64,000 bases of DNA. Source: Cherax quadricarinatus (Eukaryota > Arthropoda > Malacostraca > Decapoda > Parastacidae). The stretch spans positions 4,176,496 through 4,240,495 of the forward strand of contig NC_091372.1 of assembly GCF_038502225.1 (NCBI RefSeq), given 5' to 3'. Shown in pieces: positions 31,140-42,440 of the stretch. A program made the translations under genes and the position numbers. Below the pieces are notes generated by a model. The model saw only the letters and a program-made list of their open reading frames with translations, was not told the origin of the DNA and searched no databases. Position 1 is the stretch's first letter. Each line of letters begins with the position of its first letter.

Positions 31140-31526
31140 ATTCTTGGCGTCACTTGTACAAGTTATGTGGCTCCCACATCTTATATTTATGTTTATTTAT
31201 TCTATTGTGGGGTGTATTTATCATCTTTTTATGTTATGTATCGTGTTTATTATATAATTTTGAAAAAAATATCATGGATGGATTAATGAAAATGTGTATA
31301 TTACCGTAATATACGACATTTAATGAGACTCGGTATTGTTATTATCACCACTTGTGCAAGTCGTCTGCTACGACATCTAACATTTGTTTATTTATTCTAC
31401 TGTGGGGTGTATTTATCTTATTTATATGTTATGCATCGTGTTTATTATATAATTTTGAAAAAAATATCATGGATGGATTAATGAAAATGTGTATATTAAC
31501 GTAATATACGACATTTAAATGACTCG
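31140..31526 (+). repeat. Tandem duplication, period about 198 bp
   Basis: Two diverged copies, beginning CACTTGTACAAG (31151) and CACTTGTGCAAG (31349). They share long identical stretches such as AAAATATCATGGATGGATTA. Confidence 0.88.
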
Positions 31527-31937
31527 ATGTATGTAAGTTTATTTAGGTACAGGTATACATAAGTATAATTATCAGAGTAGTAGGTTGGTAGACAGCAACC
31601 ACCCAGGGAAGTACTACCGTCCTGCCAGATGACTGTGAAACAAAAACCTGTAATTGTTTTGCATGATGGTAGGATTGCTGGTTTCTTTTTCTGTCTCATA
31701 AACACGCTAAGATAACAGGGATATCTTGCTACTCCTACTAACACTTTGGTCACACTTCACAGACACGCACATGCATATATATATATACATACATCTAGGT
31801 TTTTCTCCTTTTTCTAAATAGCTCTTGTTCTTTTTTATTTCTTCTATTGTCCATGGGGAAGTGGAAAAGAATCTTTCCTCCGTAAGCCATGCGTGTCGTA
31901 TGAGGCGACTAAAATGCCGGGAGCAATGGGCTAGTAA

Positions 31938-33777
31938 CCCCTTCTCCTGTATACAATTACTAAAAAAGAGAAGAAGAAAAACTTTATAAAACTGGGTTGC
32001 TTAAATGTGCGTGGATGTAGTGCGGATGACAAGAAACAGATGATTGCTGATGTTATGAATGAAAAGAAGTTGGATGTCCTGGCCCTAAGCGAAACAAAGC
32101 TGAAGGGGGTAGGAGAGTTTCAGTGGGGGGAAATAAATGGGATTAAATCTGGAGTATCTGAGAGAGTTAGAGCAAAGGAAGGGGTAGCAGTAATGTTAAA
32201 TGATCAGTTATGGAAGGAGAAAAGAGAATATGAATGTGTAAATTCAAGAATTATGTGGATTAAAGTAAAGGTTGGATGCGAGAAGTGGGTCATAATAAGC
32301 GTGTATGCACCTGGAGAAGAGAGGAATGCAGAGGAGAGAGAGAGATTTTGGGAGATGTTAAGTGAATGTATAGGAGCCTTTGAACCAAGTGAGAGAGTAA
32401 TTGTGGTAGGGGACTTGAATGCTAAAGTAGGAGAAACTTTTAGAGAGGGTGTGGTAGGTAAGTTTGGGGTGCCAGGTGTAAATGATAATGGGAGCCCTTT
32501 GATTGAACTTTGTATAGAAAGGGGTTTAGTTATAGGTAATACATATTTTAAGAAAAAGAGGATAAATAAGTATACACGATATGATGTAGGGCGAAATGAC
32601 AGTAGTTTGTTGGATTATGTATTGGTAGATAAAAGACTGTTGAGTAGACTTCAGGATGTACATGTTTATAGAGGGGCCACAGATATATCAGATCACTTTC
32701 TAGTTGTAGCTACACTGAGAGTAAAAGGTAGATGGGATACAAGGAGAATAGAAGCATCAGGGAAGAGAGAGGTGAAGGTTTATAAACTAAAAGAGGAGGC
32801 AGTTAGGGTAAGATATAAACAGCTATTGGAGGATAGATGGGCTAATGAGAGCATAGGCAATGGGGTCGAAGAGGTATGGGGTAGGTTTAAAAATGTAGTG
32901 TTAGAGTGTTCAGCAGAAGTTTGTGGTTACAGGAAAGTGGGTGCAGGAGGGAAGAGGAGCGATTGGTGGAATGATGATGTAAAGAGAGTAGTAAGGGAGA
33001 AAAAGTTAGCATATGAGAAGTTTTTACAAAGTAGAAGTGATGCAAGGAGGGAAGAGTATATGGAGAAAAAGAGAGAGGTAAAGAGAGTGGTGAAGCAATG
33101 TAAAAAGAGAGCAAATGAGAGAGTGGGTGAGATGTTATCAACAAATTTTGTTGAAAATAAGAAAAAGTTTTGGAGTGAGATTAACAAGTTAAGAAAGCCT
33201 AGAGAACAAATGGATTTGTCAGTTAAAAATAGGAGAGGAGAGTTATTAAATGGAGAGTTAGAGGTATTGGGAAGATGGAAGGAATATTTTGAGGAATTGT
33301 TAAATGTTGATGAAGATAGGGAAGCTGTGATTTCGTGTATAGGGCAAGGAGGAATAACATCTTGTAGGAGTGAGGAAGAGCCAGTTGTGAGTGTGGGGGA
33401 AGTTCGTGAGGCAGTAGGTAAAATGAAAGGGGGTAAGGCAGCCGGGATTGATGGGATAAAGATAGAAATGTTAAAAGCAGGTGGGGATATAGTTTTGGAG
33501 TGGTTGGTGCAATTGTTTAATAAATGTATGGAAGAGGGTAAGGTACCTAGGGATTGGCAGAGAGCATGCATAGTTCCTTTGTATAAAGGCAAAGGGGATA
33601 AAAGAGAGTGCAAAAATTATAGGGGGATAAGTCTGTTGAGTGTACCTGGTAAAGTGTATGGTAGAGTTATAATTGAAAGAATTAAGAGTAAGACGGAGAA
33701 TAGGATAGCAGATGAACAAGGAGGCTTTAGGAAAGGTAGGGGGTGTGTGGACCAGGTGTTTACAGTGAAACATATAA
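31938..33777 (+). pseudogene. RTE-A endonuclease and RT, first part
   Basis: The frame is open from 31938 (after a TAA) and has no ATG before the endonuclease start (KLGCLNVRGCSADDKK at about 31989). It continues through ALSETKL, ISVYAPGEE, VVGDLNAKVG, LLDYVLVD and DISDHFLVV, the linker, then GIDGIKIEML and YRGISLL to GRGCVDQVFTVKHI, where RTE-B interrupts at 33777. The frame up to that point is undamaged, so the interruption is recent. Confidence 0.9.
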
Positions 33778-34474
33778 TTTTTTTTTATTTTTTTTTTTTA
33801 TCTTTTTTTTTTTTTTTTCAACAAGTCGGCCGTCTCCCACCGAGGCAGGGTGACCCAAAAAAGAAAGAAAATCCCCAAAAAGAAAATACTTTCATCATCA
33901 TTCAACACTTTCACCACACTCGCACATTATCACTGTTTTTGCAGAGGTGCTCAGAATACAACAGTCTAGAAGCATAAACATATAAAGATACACAACATAT
34001 CCCTCCAAACTGCCAATATCCCAAACCCCTCCTTTAAAGTGCAGGCATTGTACTTCCCATTTCCAGGACTCAAGTCCGACTATATGAAAATAACCGGTTT
34101 CCCTGAATCCCTTCACTAAATATTACCCTGCTCACACTCCAACAGATCGTCAGGTCCCAAGTACCATTCGTCTCCATTCACTCCTATCTAACACGCTCAC
34201 GCACGCTTGCTGGAAGTCCAAGCCCCTTACCCACAAAACCTCCTTTACCCCCTCTCTCCAACCCTTTCGAGGACGACCCCTACCCCGCCTTCCTTCCCCT
34301 ATAGATTTATATGCTTTCCATGTCATTCTACTGTGATCCATTCTCTCTAAATGACCAAACCACCTCAACAACCCCTCTTCTGCCCTCTGACTAATACTTT
34401 TATTAACTCCACACCTTCTCCTAATTTCCACACTCCGAATTTTCTGCATAATATTTACACCACACATTGCCCTT
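33778..34474 (-). mobile_element. RTE-B insertion inside RTE-A
   Basis: T-rich tail, the RTE-B 3' UTR and the last ~105 codons on the minus strand. The 10-bp duplication AAACATATAA is at 33768-33777 and 34475-34484. At the truncated end the RTE-B sequence (..CCCTTAAACA) overlaps the duplication, a microhomology join. Confidence 0.92.
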
Positions 34475-34484
34475 AAACATATAA

Positions 34485-35620
34485 GTGAACAGTATTTAGA
34501 TAAGGCTAAAGAGGTCTTTGTGGCATTTATGGATTTGGAAAAGGCGTATGACAGGGTGGATAGGGGGGCAATGTGGCAGATGTTGCAAGTGTATGGTGTA
34601 GGAGGTAGGTTACTGAAAGCAGTGAAGAGTTTTTACGAGGATAGTGAGGCTCAAGTTAGAGTATGTAGGAAAGAGGGAAATTTTTTCCCAGTAAAAGTAG
34701 GCCTTAGACAAGGATGTGTGATGTCACCGTGGTTGTTTAATATATTTATAGATGGGGTTGTAAGAGAAGTAAATGCGAGGGTCTTGGCAAGAGGCGTGGA
34801 GTTAAAAGATAAAGAATCACACACAAAGTGGGAGTTGTCACAGCTGCTCTTTGCTGATGACACTGTGCTCTTGGGAGATTCTGAAGAGAAGTTGCAGAGA
34901 TTGGTGGATGAATTTGGTAGGGTGTGCAAAAGAAGAAAATTAAAGGTGAATACAGGAAAGAGTAAGGTTATGAGGATAACAAAAAGATTAGGTGATGAAA
35001 GATTGAATATCAGATTGGAGGGAGAGAGTATGGAGGAGGTGAACGTATTCAGATATTTGGGAGTGGACGTGTCAGCGGATGGGTCTATGAAAGATGAGGT
35101 GAATCATAGAATTGATGAGGGAAAAAGAGTGAGTGGTGCACTTAGGAGTCTGTGGAGACAAAGAACTTTGTCCTTGGAGGCAAAGAGGGGAATGTATGAG
35201 AGTATAGTTTTACCAACGCTCTTATATGGGTGTGAAGCGTGGGTGATGAATGTTGCAGCGAGGAGAAGGCTGGAGGCAGTGGAGATGTCATGTCTGAGGG
35301 CAATGTGTGGTGTGAATATAATGCAGAGAATTCGTAGTTTGGAAGTTAGGAGGAGGTGCGGGATTACCAAAACTGTTGTCCAGAGGGCTGAGGAAGGGTT
35401 GTTGAGGTGGTTCGGACATGTAGAGAGAATGGAGCGAAACAGAATGACTTCAAGAGTGTATCAGTCTGTAGTGGAAGGAAGGCGGGGTAGGGGTCGGCCT
35501 AGGAAGGGTTGGAGGGAGGGGGTAAAGGAGGTTTTGTGTGCGAGGGGCTTGGACTTCCAGCAGGCATGCTTGAGCGTGTTTGATAGGAGTGAATGGAGAC
35601 AAATGGTTTTTAATACTTGA
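34485..35620 (+). pseudogene. RTE-A reverse transcriptase, second part
   Basis: Continues the frame broken at 33777: EQYLDKAKEVFVAFMDLEKA, GLRQGCVMSPWLF, FADDTVLLGDS, FRYLGVDVSADGS, then GHVERMERNRM and GRGRPRKGW, stopping after RQMVFNT at 35620. There is no other stop. It is followed by the 3' UTR. Confidence 0.9.
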
Positions 35621-36297
35621 CGTGCTGTTGGAGTGTGAGCAAAGTAACATTTATGAAGGGATTCAGGGAAACCGGCAGGCCGGACTTGAGTCCTGGAGAT
35701 GGGAAGTACAGTGCCTGCACTCTGAAGGAGGGGTGTTAATGTTGCAGTTTAAAAACTGTAGTGTAAAGCACCCTTCTGGCAAGACAGTGATGGAGTGAAT
35801 GATTGTGAAAGTTTTTCTTTTTCGGGCCACCCTGCCTTGGTGGGAATCGGCCGGTGTGATAATAAAAAAAAAAAAATATAAAATATGAAATAACTTTTAA
35901 AAACATTTGAAATTTTGGAGTTTCCAGACAAAATGGAGAGACTTAGTGCTTACTGAGCTCATGGAGAATGTAAACAAACAGGGTGGGGCACGGTGACCGT
36001 ATTAGAAAGTCAGGTGGGGGGAGCCGTATAGTGAGTTTTGGTCATAATTTGAAATGTCCGTATTAGCGGAACGCCGTAAAGCGGAACGCCGTAAAGCGGG
36101 GCCCTCCTGTATTTCTTATTGAAATTAAGAAAAAATGCATCAGATTGACACTTTTCTACCATAACACTTTATTGTTTTTACTCTTAACATACAGATCCAG
36201 CTGTTCTCTTCATTTCCTTGTATTCTTTATCTTTCTCAAAAACTTTTAATTTTTGCAGAACAATGCCAGTTGATACCTATCTCGGTTTTGCACGTAC

Positions 36298-36511
36298 CCA
36301 GATGAGCATAGAGCTTTGACAACACCCTGGCTGGCTGAACTTCAATGGGTGACACTTCAGAAATAGTCTGTACTTGGATGTCAAGAGCAAGGAGCTTGGC
36401 CTGAATACTGGCATCTTCTGCTAACACCACCACCTGTACAACCACATCTGGCTTCTTCTCGGAGCCTAGACGACGATTAAGAGGATCCAACTCACCACAC
36501 GCCAAGAATTT
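36298..36511 (-). CDS. PHKA: Phosphorylase kinase alpha subunit, exon C
   Basis: The exon is 214 bp, entering in phase 0 after ...GTTGCAG and leaving in phase 1 at CTGG|GTACGT. It encodes KFLACGELDPLNRRLGSEKK, then PDVVVQVVVLAEDASIQ and PARVLSKLYAHLG. The block GE(I/L)DPLNRR...KPDVVVQ is diagnostic of the alpha subunit; beta has a longer, different insertion there. The intron between exons B and C (36512-41812) contains an RTE-B copy and a LINE fragment. Just upstream in plus coordinates lies the end of a TA element carrying a full RTE-A, so the exon is closely flanked by transposons but intact. Confidence 0.95.
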
Positions 36512-36717
36512 CTGCAACGATTTAAATTATACATTACATAAATTTAAAAACAGTCACTTAATATACTGCACATTCTTCAAACAAACACATAATATGTATA
36601 TACATACAATTACCACAAATTAATTATAAAAAAAAGAGTACACCAAGACAGGGTTCTACTCTTGAAACTACATGCAGTATAAAAAGTAAAGTATCTCTTA
36701 CTTAATAATAATAATAA

Positions 36718-36867
36718 TACCATGCATGTCATAAGGGGAGACTAAAATGCCTGGAGCAAGAGGCTAGTAACCACCACTTCTGTATAAATTACTAAATTTA
36801 AAAAGAAAGGCTTTGGTTTTTATATTTAGGTTACCCTGCCTCAGGGTGATATGGCCATTGTTAAAAT
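36718..36867 (+). mobile_element. Short RTE-derived element, 3' part
   Basis: CATGCATGTCATAAGGGG, AAAATGCCTGGAGCAAGAGG and TATAAATTACTAAATT lead directly into a diverged tail GGTTACCCTGCCTCAGGGTG. So head and tail are joined as in the element at 24277. Confidence 0.75.
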
Positions 36868-36914
36868 ATAATAATAAAAATAAAGAGAATAAGAAAAATA
36901 AAAATAAGAGGAAG

Positions 36915-37455
36915 AATGTAATGCAGAGAATCCGTAGTTTGGAGATTAGGAGGAGGTGCGGGATTACCAAAACTATTATCCAGAGGGCTAAGGAGGGGTT
37001 ATTGAGATGGTTTGGATATGTAGAGAGGGTGGAACGAAATAGAATGACTTCGAGAGTGTATAAATCTGTAGTGGAGGGCATGCGGGGTAGGGTTCAGCCT
37101 AGGAAAGGTTGGGAGGGAGGGGGTAGAGGAGGTTTAGTGTGCGAGGGGCTTGGATTTCCAGCAAGCGTGAGTGAGCGTGTTAGGAGCAAATGGAGACAAG
37201 TGGCTTTTAGGACTTGACATGCTGATGGAGTGTAAGCAAGGTAACATTCATGAAGAGATTCAGGGAAATTGGCAGGCCGGACTCGAGTCCCGGAGATGGG
37301 AAGTACAGTGCCGGCACTCTGAAGGAGGGGTGTTAATGTTGCAGTTTTATAACTGTAGTGTAAGCATGCCTCTAGAAAGACAGTGATGGAGTGAATGATG
37401 AAAGTTTTTCTTTTTCGGGCTACCCTGCCTTGGTGGGAAACAGCCTATGTGTTAA
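36915..37455 (+). pseudogene. RTE LINE 3' end, RTE-A-like, decayed
   Basis: Encodes VMQRIRSLEIRRRCGITKTI, LLRWFGYVERVERNRM and a damaged GRVQPRKGW, with a frameshift near 37155. The 3' UTR follows to CTACCCTGCCTTGGTGGGA and an A-rich tail. Confidence 0.85.
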
Positions 37456-37494
37456 TAAAATAAAAAAAATAGGAAGAAAAAGAGAACAGGGACA

Positions 37495-37815
37495 ACTCTG
37501 ACTATCCTTTCTGTCATGTCATTCACATATACAAGAAACAGCACCAACACTAAGACTGATCCTTGTGGAACCCCACTCAACACACAACCCCACTTTGACA
37601 CCTCATTACATACCATCACTCATTGTTTCCCTCCTGTCAGGTATTTCCTGATACACTGCAGTGCTTTTCCTGTTATTACTGCTTGCTCCTCTAGCTTTTA
37701 CACCAATCTCTTATGCAGTACTGTGTTGAGAGCTTTCTTACAGTTCAAAAAAATGCAATCTGCCCATCCCTCTATCTCCTGTCTTACTTCTGTTACCTTG
37801 TCATAGAACCTCATA
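37495..37815 (-). pseudogene. CR1/L2-like LINE RT fragment
   Basis: The minus strand reads FYDKVTEVRQEIEGWADCIF, NCKKALNTVLHKRL, then GKALQCIRKYLTGGKQ and SGVPQGSVLVLVLFLVYVND. This matches the RT of the LINE at 54709-58380. Both ends are truncated. Confidence 0.88.
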
Positions 37816-38079
37816 TCATGGGTAAGGAGGAGATCCTTATCCTCAATATAGGAAAGGAAGGAAGGATGTAGCAATACATAGGGAAGATTGAGGTAAGATG
37901 GTACCATACTATCATGTCTCATTGTTTAACACTTAAATAACCACACTCGTTAGATTTACTATGTCACATATACCTCGATATTATGAAGATTAAAATCTTC
38001 AAGCCTCTCAATATAACGAAAGTCCAAATACTATATGCAGCACTTACTCTTAATATCATTATTACAGAATAAAGGTGGG

Positions 38080-39410
38080 GAAGCATGTACAGTCCCTTTA
38101 TATAAAGGGAAGGGGGACAAAAGAGATTGTAAAAATTGTAGAGGAATAAGTTTACCGAGTATACCAGGAAAAGTGTACGGTAGGGCTATTATTGAAAGAA
38201 TTAGAGGTAAGACAGAATGTAGGAGTGCAGATGAGCAAGGAGGTTTTAGAGTGGGTAGGGGATGTGTAGATCAAGTGTTTACATTGAAGCATATATGTGA
38301 ACAGTATTTAGATTAAAGGTAGGGAAGTTCTTATTGCATTTATGGATTTAGAAAAGGTATATGATAGAGTGGATAGGGAAGCAATGTGGCAGATGTTGCA
38401 AGTATATGGAATAGGTGGTAAGTTACTAAATACTGTAAAGAGTTTTTATGAGGATAGTCAGGCTCAGGTTATGGTGTGTAGAAGAGATGGAGATTACTTC
38501 CCAGTAAAAGTAGATCTTAGACAGGGATGTGTAATGTCACCATGGTTGTGTAATATATTTATAGATGGGGTTGTAAAAGAAGTAAATGCTAGGGTGTTCG
38601 GGAGAGGGGTGAGATTAAATTATGGGGAATCAAATACAAAATGGGAATTGACACAGTTACTTTTTGTTGACGATACTGTGCTTATGGGAGATTCTAAAGA
38701 AAAACTGCTAAGGTTAGTGGACGAGTTTAGGAGTGTGTGTAAAGGTAGAAAGTTGAAAGTGAACATAGAAAAGAGTAAGGTGATGAGGGTATCAAATGAT
38801 TTAGATAAAGAAAGACTGGATATCAAATTGGGGAGGAGTATGGAAGAAGTGAATCTTTTCAGATATTTGGGAGTTGACGTGTCAGCGGATGGATTTATGA
38901 AGGATGAGGTTAATCATAGAATTGATGAGGGAAAAAAAGGTGAGTGGTGCATTGAGGTATATGTGGAGACAAAAAACATTATCTATGGAGGCAAAGAAGA
39001 GAATGTATGAAAGTATAGTAGTACCAACACTCTTATATGGGTGTGAATCTTGGGTTGTAAATGCTGCAGCGAAGAGGAGGTTGGAGGCAGTGGAGATGTC
39101 CCATCTAAGGGCTATGTGTGGTGTAAATATGCAGAAAATTCGGAGTGTGGAAATTAGGTGGTGTGGAGTTAATAAAAGTATTAGTCAGAGGGCTGAAGAG
39201 GGGTTGTTGAGGTGGTTTGGTCATTTAGAGAGAATGGATCAAAGTAGAATGATATGGAGAGCGTATAAATCTGTAGGGGAAAGAAGGCGGGGTAGGGGTC
39301 GTCCTCGAAAAGGTTGGAAGGTAGGGATAAAGGAGGTTTTGTGGGCGAGGGGCTTGGACTTCCAGCCAGCGTGCGTGAGCGTGTTCGATAGAGTGAATGG
39401 AGACGAATGG
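38080..39410 (+). pseudogene. RTE-B reverse transcriptase, broken
   Basis: ADEQGGFRVGRGCVDQVFTL leads to a frameshift near 38314 (extra T in ..YLD). The frame resumes MDLEKVYDRVDREAM, GCVMSPWLCNIF and LLFVDDTVLMGDS, where the usual FADD is FVDD. A second frameshift near 38930 is followed by LLYGCESWVVNAAAKR and GRGRPRKGW. Several lesions make it inactive. Confidence 0.87.
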
Positions 39411-39412
39411 TA

Positions 39413-39725
39413 CACCTACCATCTGACTTACGACCGAGTTCGGTTCCGAGAAACCGGTTGTAAGTTGAAATGGTCGTAAGTCGAACTTTACTACTGAATA
39501 TCAACAAAACATTTTTGTAATGACTTTATTTTATTGTTTTATTTTGGTATTTCATGTTTTACTTTACTTTTTATGTTGTTAGTACTGTATTTTATACTGT
39601 AAGGTTTAGGATAAACACTGTGTACAACACAAATAGTTGTTTATTTCCCAGAAATTTGGCATAAAAAACACGGTCGTAAGTCAAGTGGTCTTAAGTCGAG
39701 CAGGTCGTAAGTCGGACAGTAGGTG
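39413..39725. mobile_element. TA MITE, CACCTACC family (313 bp)
   Basis: TA at 39411-39412 and 39726-39727. Ends are CACCTACCATCTGACTTACG and CGTAAGTCGGACAGTAGGTG. The subterminal TTAAGTCGAG/GTCGTAAGT motifs recur. Removing it restores the RTE-B sequence. Confidence 0.9.
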
Positions 39726-40087
39726 TATTTGGGACCTGACGAGCGGTAGGAGTGTGAGCAGGGTAATATTTAGTGAAGGGATTCGGGGAAACCGGTTATT
39801 TTTATATAGCCAGACTCGAATCCTGGAAATGGGAAGTACAATGCCTGCACTCTAAAGGAGGGGTTTTGGGATATTGGCAGTTTGGAGGGATATGTTGTGT
39901 ATCTTTATGCGTATATGCTTCCAAGCTGTTGTATCCTGGGCACCTCTGCAAAAACAGTGATTATGTGTGATTGAGGTGAAAGTGTTGAATGATGATGAAA
40001 GTATTTTCTTTTTGGGGATTTTCTTTCTTTTTGGGTCACCCTGCCTCGGTGGGAGACGGCCGACTTGTCGAAAAAAACAAAAAAAAT

Positions 40088-41021
40088 TAAAGACAATATT
40101 GCATATTTATTCAAACAAATGAATTAGAATGCTAAATTAAACAATTTAAGATTTGGTCACTGAGAAAGGGATCTGACACTAGGATATCTGGGAAGATACA
40201 ATATAATGAGTTATTTGAATTATTTAAAACTGAGAAAACACAGTTACCTAAATCTAATGAATATTTACTTACACTAAACAGAATCTTTGGTTCCACACAG
40301 CTTACATATCCACTCCAACTGTGGAATACTTCAGTCAGCAGAGCACTGCCCTAGCACCAGGATAGTAACCTACCCCTCTACTCTCCTCCCTTTGGTATTG
40401 GAAAGGCCCCCTACTTCCAGTTATCTCACGGCAACTTCACTCAATGTGCTCACTCAGAGATGAGAATGCCATTCCTCACAGGAAGTCAAGGATAAGCACT
40501 ACTGGGACACCACTTTCATAAACAAAACAGCCTTGAACACAGACACCTAACATTACAATAGGTGGTGTGATTCAAGGCATACACAGACTATCTTACATTT
40601 CTTCCAGAAGTCAGTGCAACAGGGAAATTGATATTTCATCCCATGTTAGTGAAGCACTCAAAAATGCCAGAAGTTATGAATGGCTTTTACAAACCCTTTC
40701 TTCTTGTACTGTGATGCCTCATCACTAAAGCATAGGTAACTATGGATATCTTCTTCACTGGCCTTAACTTTATTTTAGGCCAATTCAAAAATATTGCATT
40801 AACAATGTTGCTTAAAAAAAAATTTATCCTCATGGATGCTGCCACATGCCATCTCTCTGCGCTAAATGACTTCTCTATGCATCAACACTGTTCTTCACAG
40901 GAACATAACATTTTTACTGTGCATTTCATTCTGGGAAAGTTTAATTACTTAGATAAATGCATACACCAGTTTCTCCCCAACACATCTTGTGTAACATCTA
41001 ACTTTCCATTGTAAAATGGAT
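40088..41021. other. PHKA intron sequence, nothing recognised
   Basis: No gene or repeat I can name. Confidence 0.4.
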
Positions 41022-41217
41022 TTTTTAACACATCAGTCGTCTCCCATCGAGGTAGGGTGAACCAAACAGAAGAAACACTTTCACCATCACTCACTCCATC
41101 ACTGTCTTGCCAGAGACACCCTAATACTACAGTTCAAAACTGGAAATATCCCCACCCCTCCTTCAGAGTGCAGACCCTCTACTTCCCACCTTCAGGACTC
41201 AAATCTGGCTAACCAGA
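41022..41217 (-). mobile_element. Old RTE 3' UTR fragment
   Basis: CACATCAGTCGTCTCCCATCG, GGTAGGGTGAACC, and the 3' UTR to CTCAAATCTGGCTAACCAG. Confidence 0.8.
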
Positions 41218-41528
41218 AATACATGAAGTAAAGGAATAACAAAAATGCATAGAATGTTAAAAGAAGGTGGTTGGTTAGTAAAAGCCAGAATTCACCAGCA
41301 GAGGGAAGGGCATTACTATGGACTTATAAGTAAAGATGTACCAAAGTATTGATATCAGAATTGGTGAATGTTGATGGTACTGGTATCTGCATAGGCCTAA
41401 AGTTGAATATCAGTATCAGCTAATTTTTATAGTACTGGCATTGGCCTAAAATTGGGTATCAATATCAGTAAAAAATCTGATATCATTCATCCCTACTTGT
41501 GAGCATATTTTTGTTCTATACTGGATAA

Positions 41529-41745
41529 GCACTATATCTGTAAGGGTCATGCAGTGTATGGGGAATTTGAGGATACTGGGGTTGATCCAAAGAAGAGAAA
41601 GGTAGCACTATATCTGTAAGGGTCATGCAGTGTATGGGGAATTTGAGGATACTGGGGTTGATCCAAAGAAGAGAAAGGTAGCTCCAATTCTGGGGATTAA
41701 GAGTCCTTCACCAGCATCAAGACATCTCCCTTGAAGGGTTGTAGC
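41529..41745 (+). repeat. Dispersed repeat with exact 76-bp tandem duplication
   Basis: GCACTATATCTGTAAGGGTC starts two identical 76-bp units (41529 and 41605). The sequence then continues TAGCTCCAATTCTGGGGATTA and CACCAGCATCAAGACATCTCC. This belongs to a dispersed family also seen at 42370-42440, 42800-42910, 59335-59465, 60945-61105 and 62005-62120. Confidence 0.85.
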
Positions 41746-41812
41746 TCCTGTAGCTACTAAAAGGTGATAAGATATTAAATTTAATGAAAACAACAATGGA
41801 TAATGGTCTTAC

Positions 41813-41986
41813 ATCCTGGAGGAGTCTGCCCACGATGTAGAGAGACTGTGCCCACATGAATGGTAGTTTTCCCACAGCTACACGATCTTGGGAACCTGGC
41901 TCCAGGTATTCTGCCTCAACCTTCTCTGCTGGTACCGAGTAGATCTCTGGTACAAGCCTCAGTCCGTCCTCTGTGGTCACTAATAA
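41813..41986 (-). CDS. PHKA: Phosphorylase kinase alpha subunit, exon B
   Basis: The exon is 174 bp (58 codons, phase 0/0), with acceptor TTTTCCAG and donor CAGGAT|GTAAGA. It begins LLVTTEDGLRLVPEIYSVPA and contains GKLPFMWAQSLYIVGRLL. These match the alpha-subunit blocks LVPELYAVP and GKLPHxWGQSLYIL that I recall for vertebrate PHKA1/PHKA2. It joins exon A in frame across a 6.15-kb intron that holds the piggyBac array, a twin-primed LINE insertion and a small RTE-A insertion. Neither splice site nor reading frame is damaged. Confidence 0.93.
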
Positions 41987-42148
41987 CTGGAAAACATTTT
42001 CATTATTAAAATACTATTTCCTCTACATCACTGTTCTATTTCTTACACCTACTGAGAAAGTAATAAACATAATAATATACCAGTAATCCATTAAGGTGCT
42101 AAACCTGAATAAGTCAACCCTCAATAATTAAGTGAAAATATTCACAGG

Positions 42149-42300
42149 AGGGGTGTTAATGTTGCAGTTTAAAAACTGTAGTGTAAAGCACCCTTCTGGC
42201 AAGACAGTGATGGAGTGAATGATGGTGAAAGTTTTTCTTTTTCGGGCCACCCTGCCTTGGTGGGAATCGGCCAGTGTAAAAAAAAAAAAAAAAAAAAAAA
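42149..42300 (+). mobile_element. RTE-A 3' UTR insertion with target duplication
   Basis: A 152-bp piece from AGGGGTGTTAATGTTGCAG to the tail GGGCCACCCTGCCTTGGTGGG and 23 A's. The 9-bp duplication ATTCACAGG is at 42140-42148 and 42301-42309. It is a very recent insertion in the PHKA intron between exons A and B. Confidence 0.94.
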
Positions 42301-42369
42301 ATTCACAGGTAAGTTTTAAACCAACAGGGGTTATACAGTGTCCAAGAAATGGAATATAATGAGGGTTGG

Positions 42370-42440
42370 CTCATGAGAAGGATAGCTCCAATTCCTTGAA
42401 TGTGGAACCCTTCACCAGAAACAGGAAACCCCTTTTGAAA
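42370..42440 (+). repeat. Dispersed repeat fragment (CCTTCACCAGAAACAGG family)
   Basis: AGCTCCAATTCCTTGAATG and CCCTTCACCAG resemble the family at 41529. Confidence 0.6.

Larger units (their letters stand above)
31577..35876 (+). mobile_element. Near-complete RTE-A LINE carrying an RTE-B insertion
   Basis: 5' end GTAGTAGGTTGGTAGACAGC at 31577, a ~0.4-kb 5' UTR, the complete endonuclease-RT frame, and a 3' UTR ending GGGCCACCCTGCCTTGGTGGG, ATCGGCCGG and poly-A. RTE-B is inserted at 33778-34474. Without it the element is about 3.6 kb. The only damage to the ORF is that insertion. It lies in the TA element at 30275. Confidence 0.92.
30275..36109. mobile_element. TA element (GCCGTAAAGCGG family) split by RTE-A
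   Basis: Left end TA|CAGTAGGGGCCCACTTATACG, right end GCCGTAAAGCGGGGCCCTCCTG|TA. GCCGTAAAGCGG recurs in both subterminal parts. Without the RTE-A inside (31577-35876) it is about 1.5 kb. It also contains a ~198-bp tandem duplication. No transposase was found. Confidence 0.83.
38080..40087 (+). mobile_element. RTE-B LINE, 5'-truncated, with a MITE inside
   Basis: Runs from mid-RT (CTVPLYKGKGDKRDCKN) to a 3' UTR ending GGGTCACCCTGCCTCGGTGGG and CGACTTGTCGAAAA. A TA MITE sits at 39413-39725, near the ORF end. This is the longest RTE-B copy here and shows that RTE-B and RTE-A share the same RT architecture. Confidence 0.9.

Noticed and set aside
41717..41812. Exon B reading on past its donor to the end of the open frame
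   Set aside because: The codons after CAGGAT run into GTAAGA, a good donor. The following residues do not match the family, while exon C continues it exactly.
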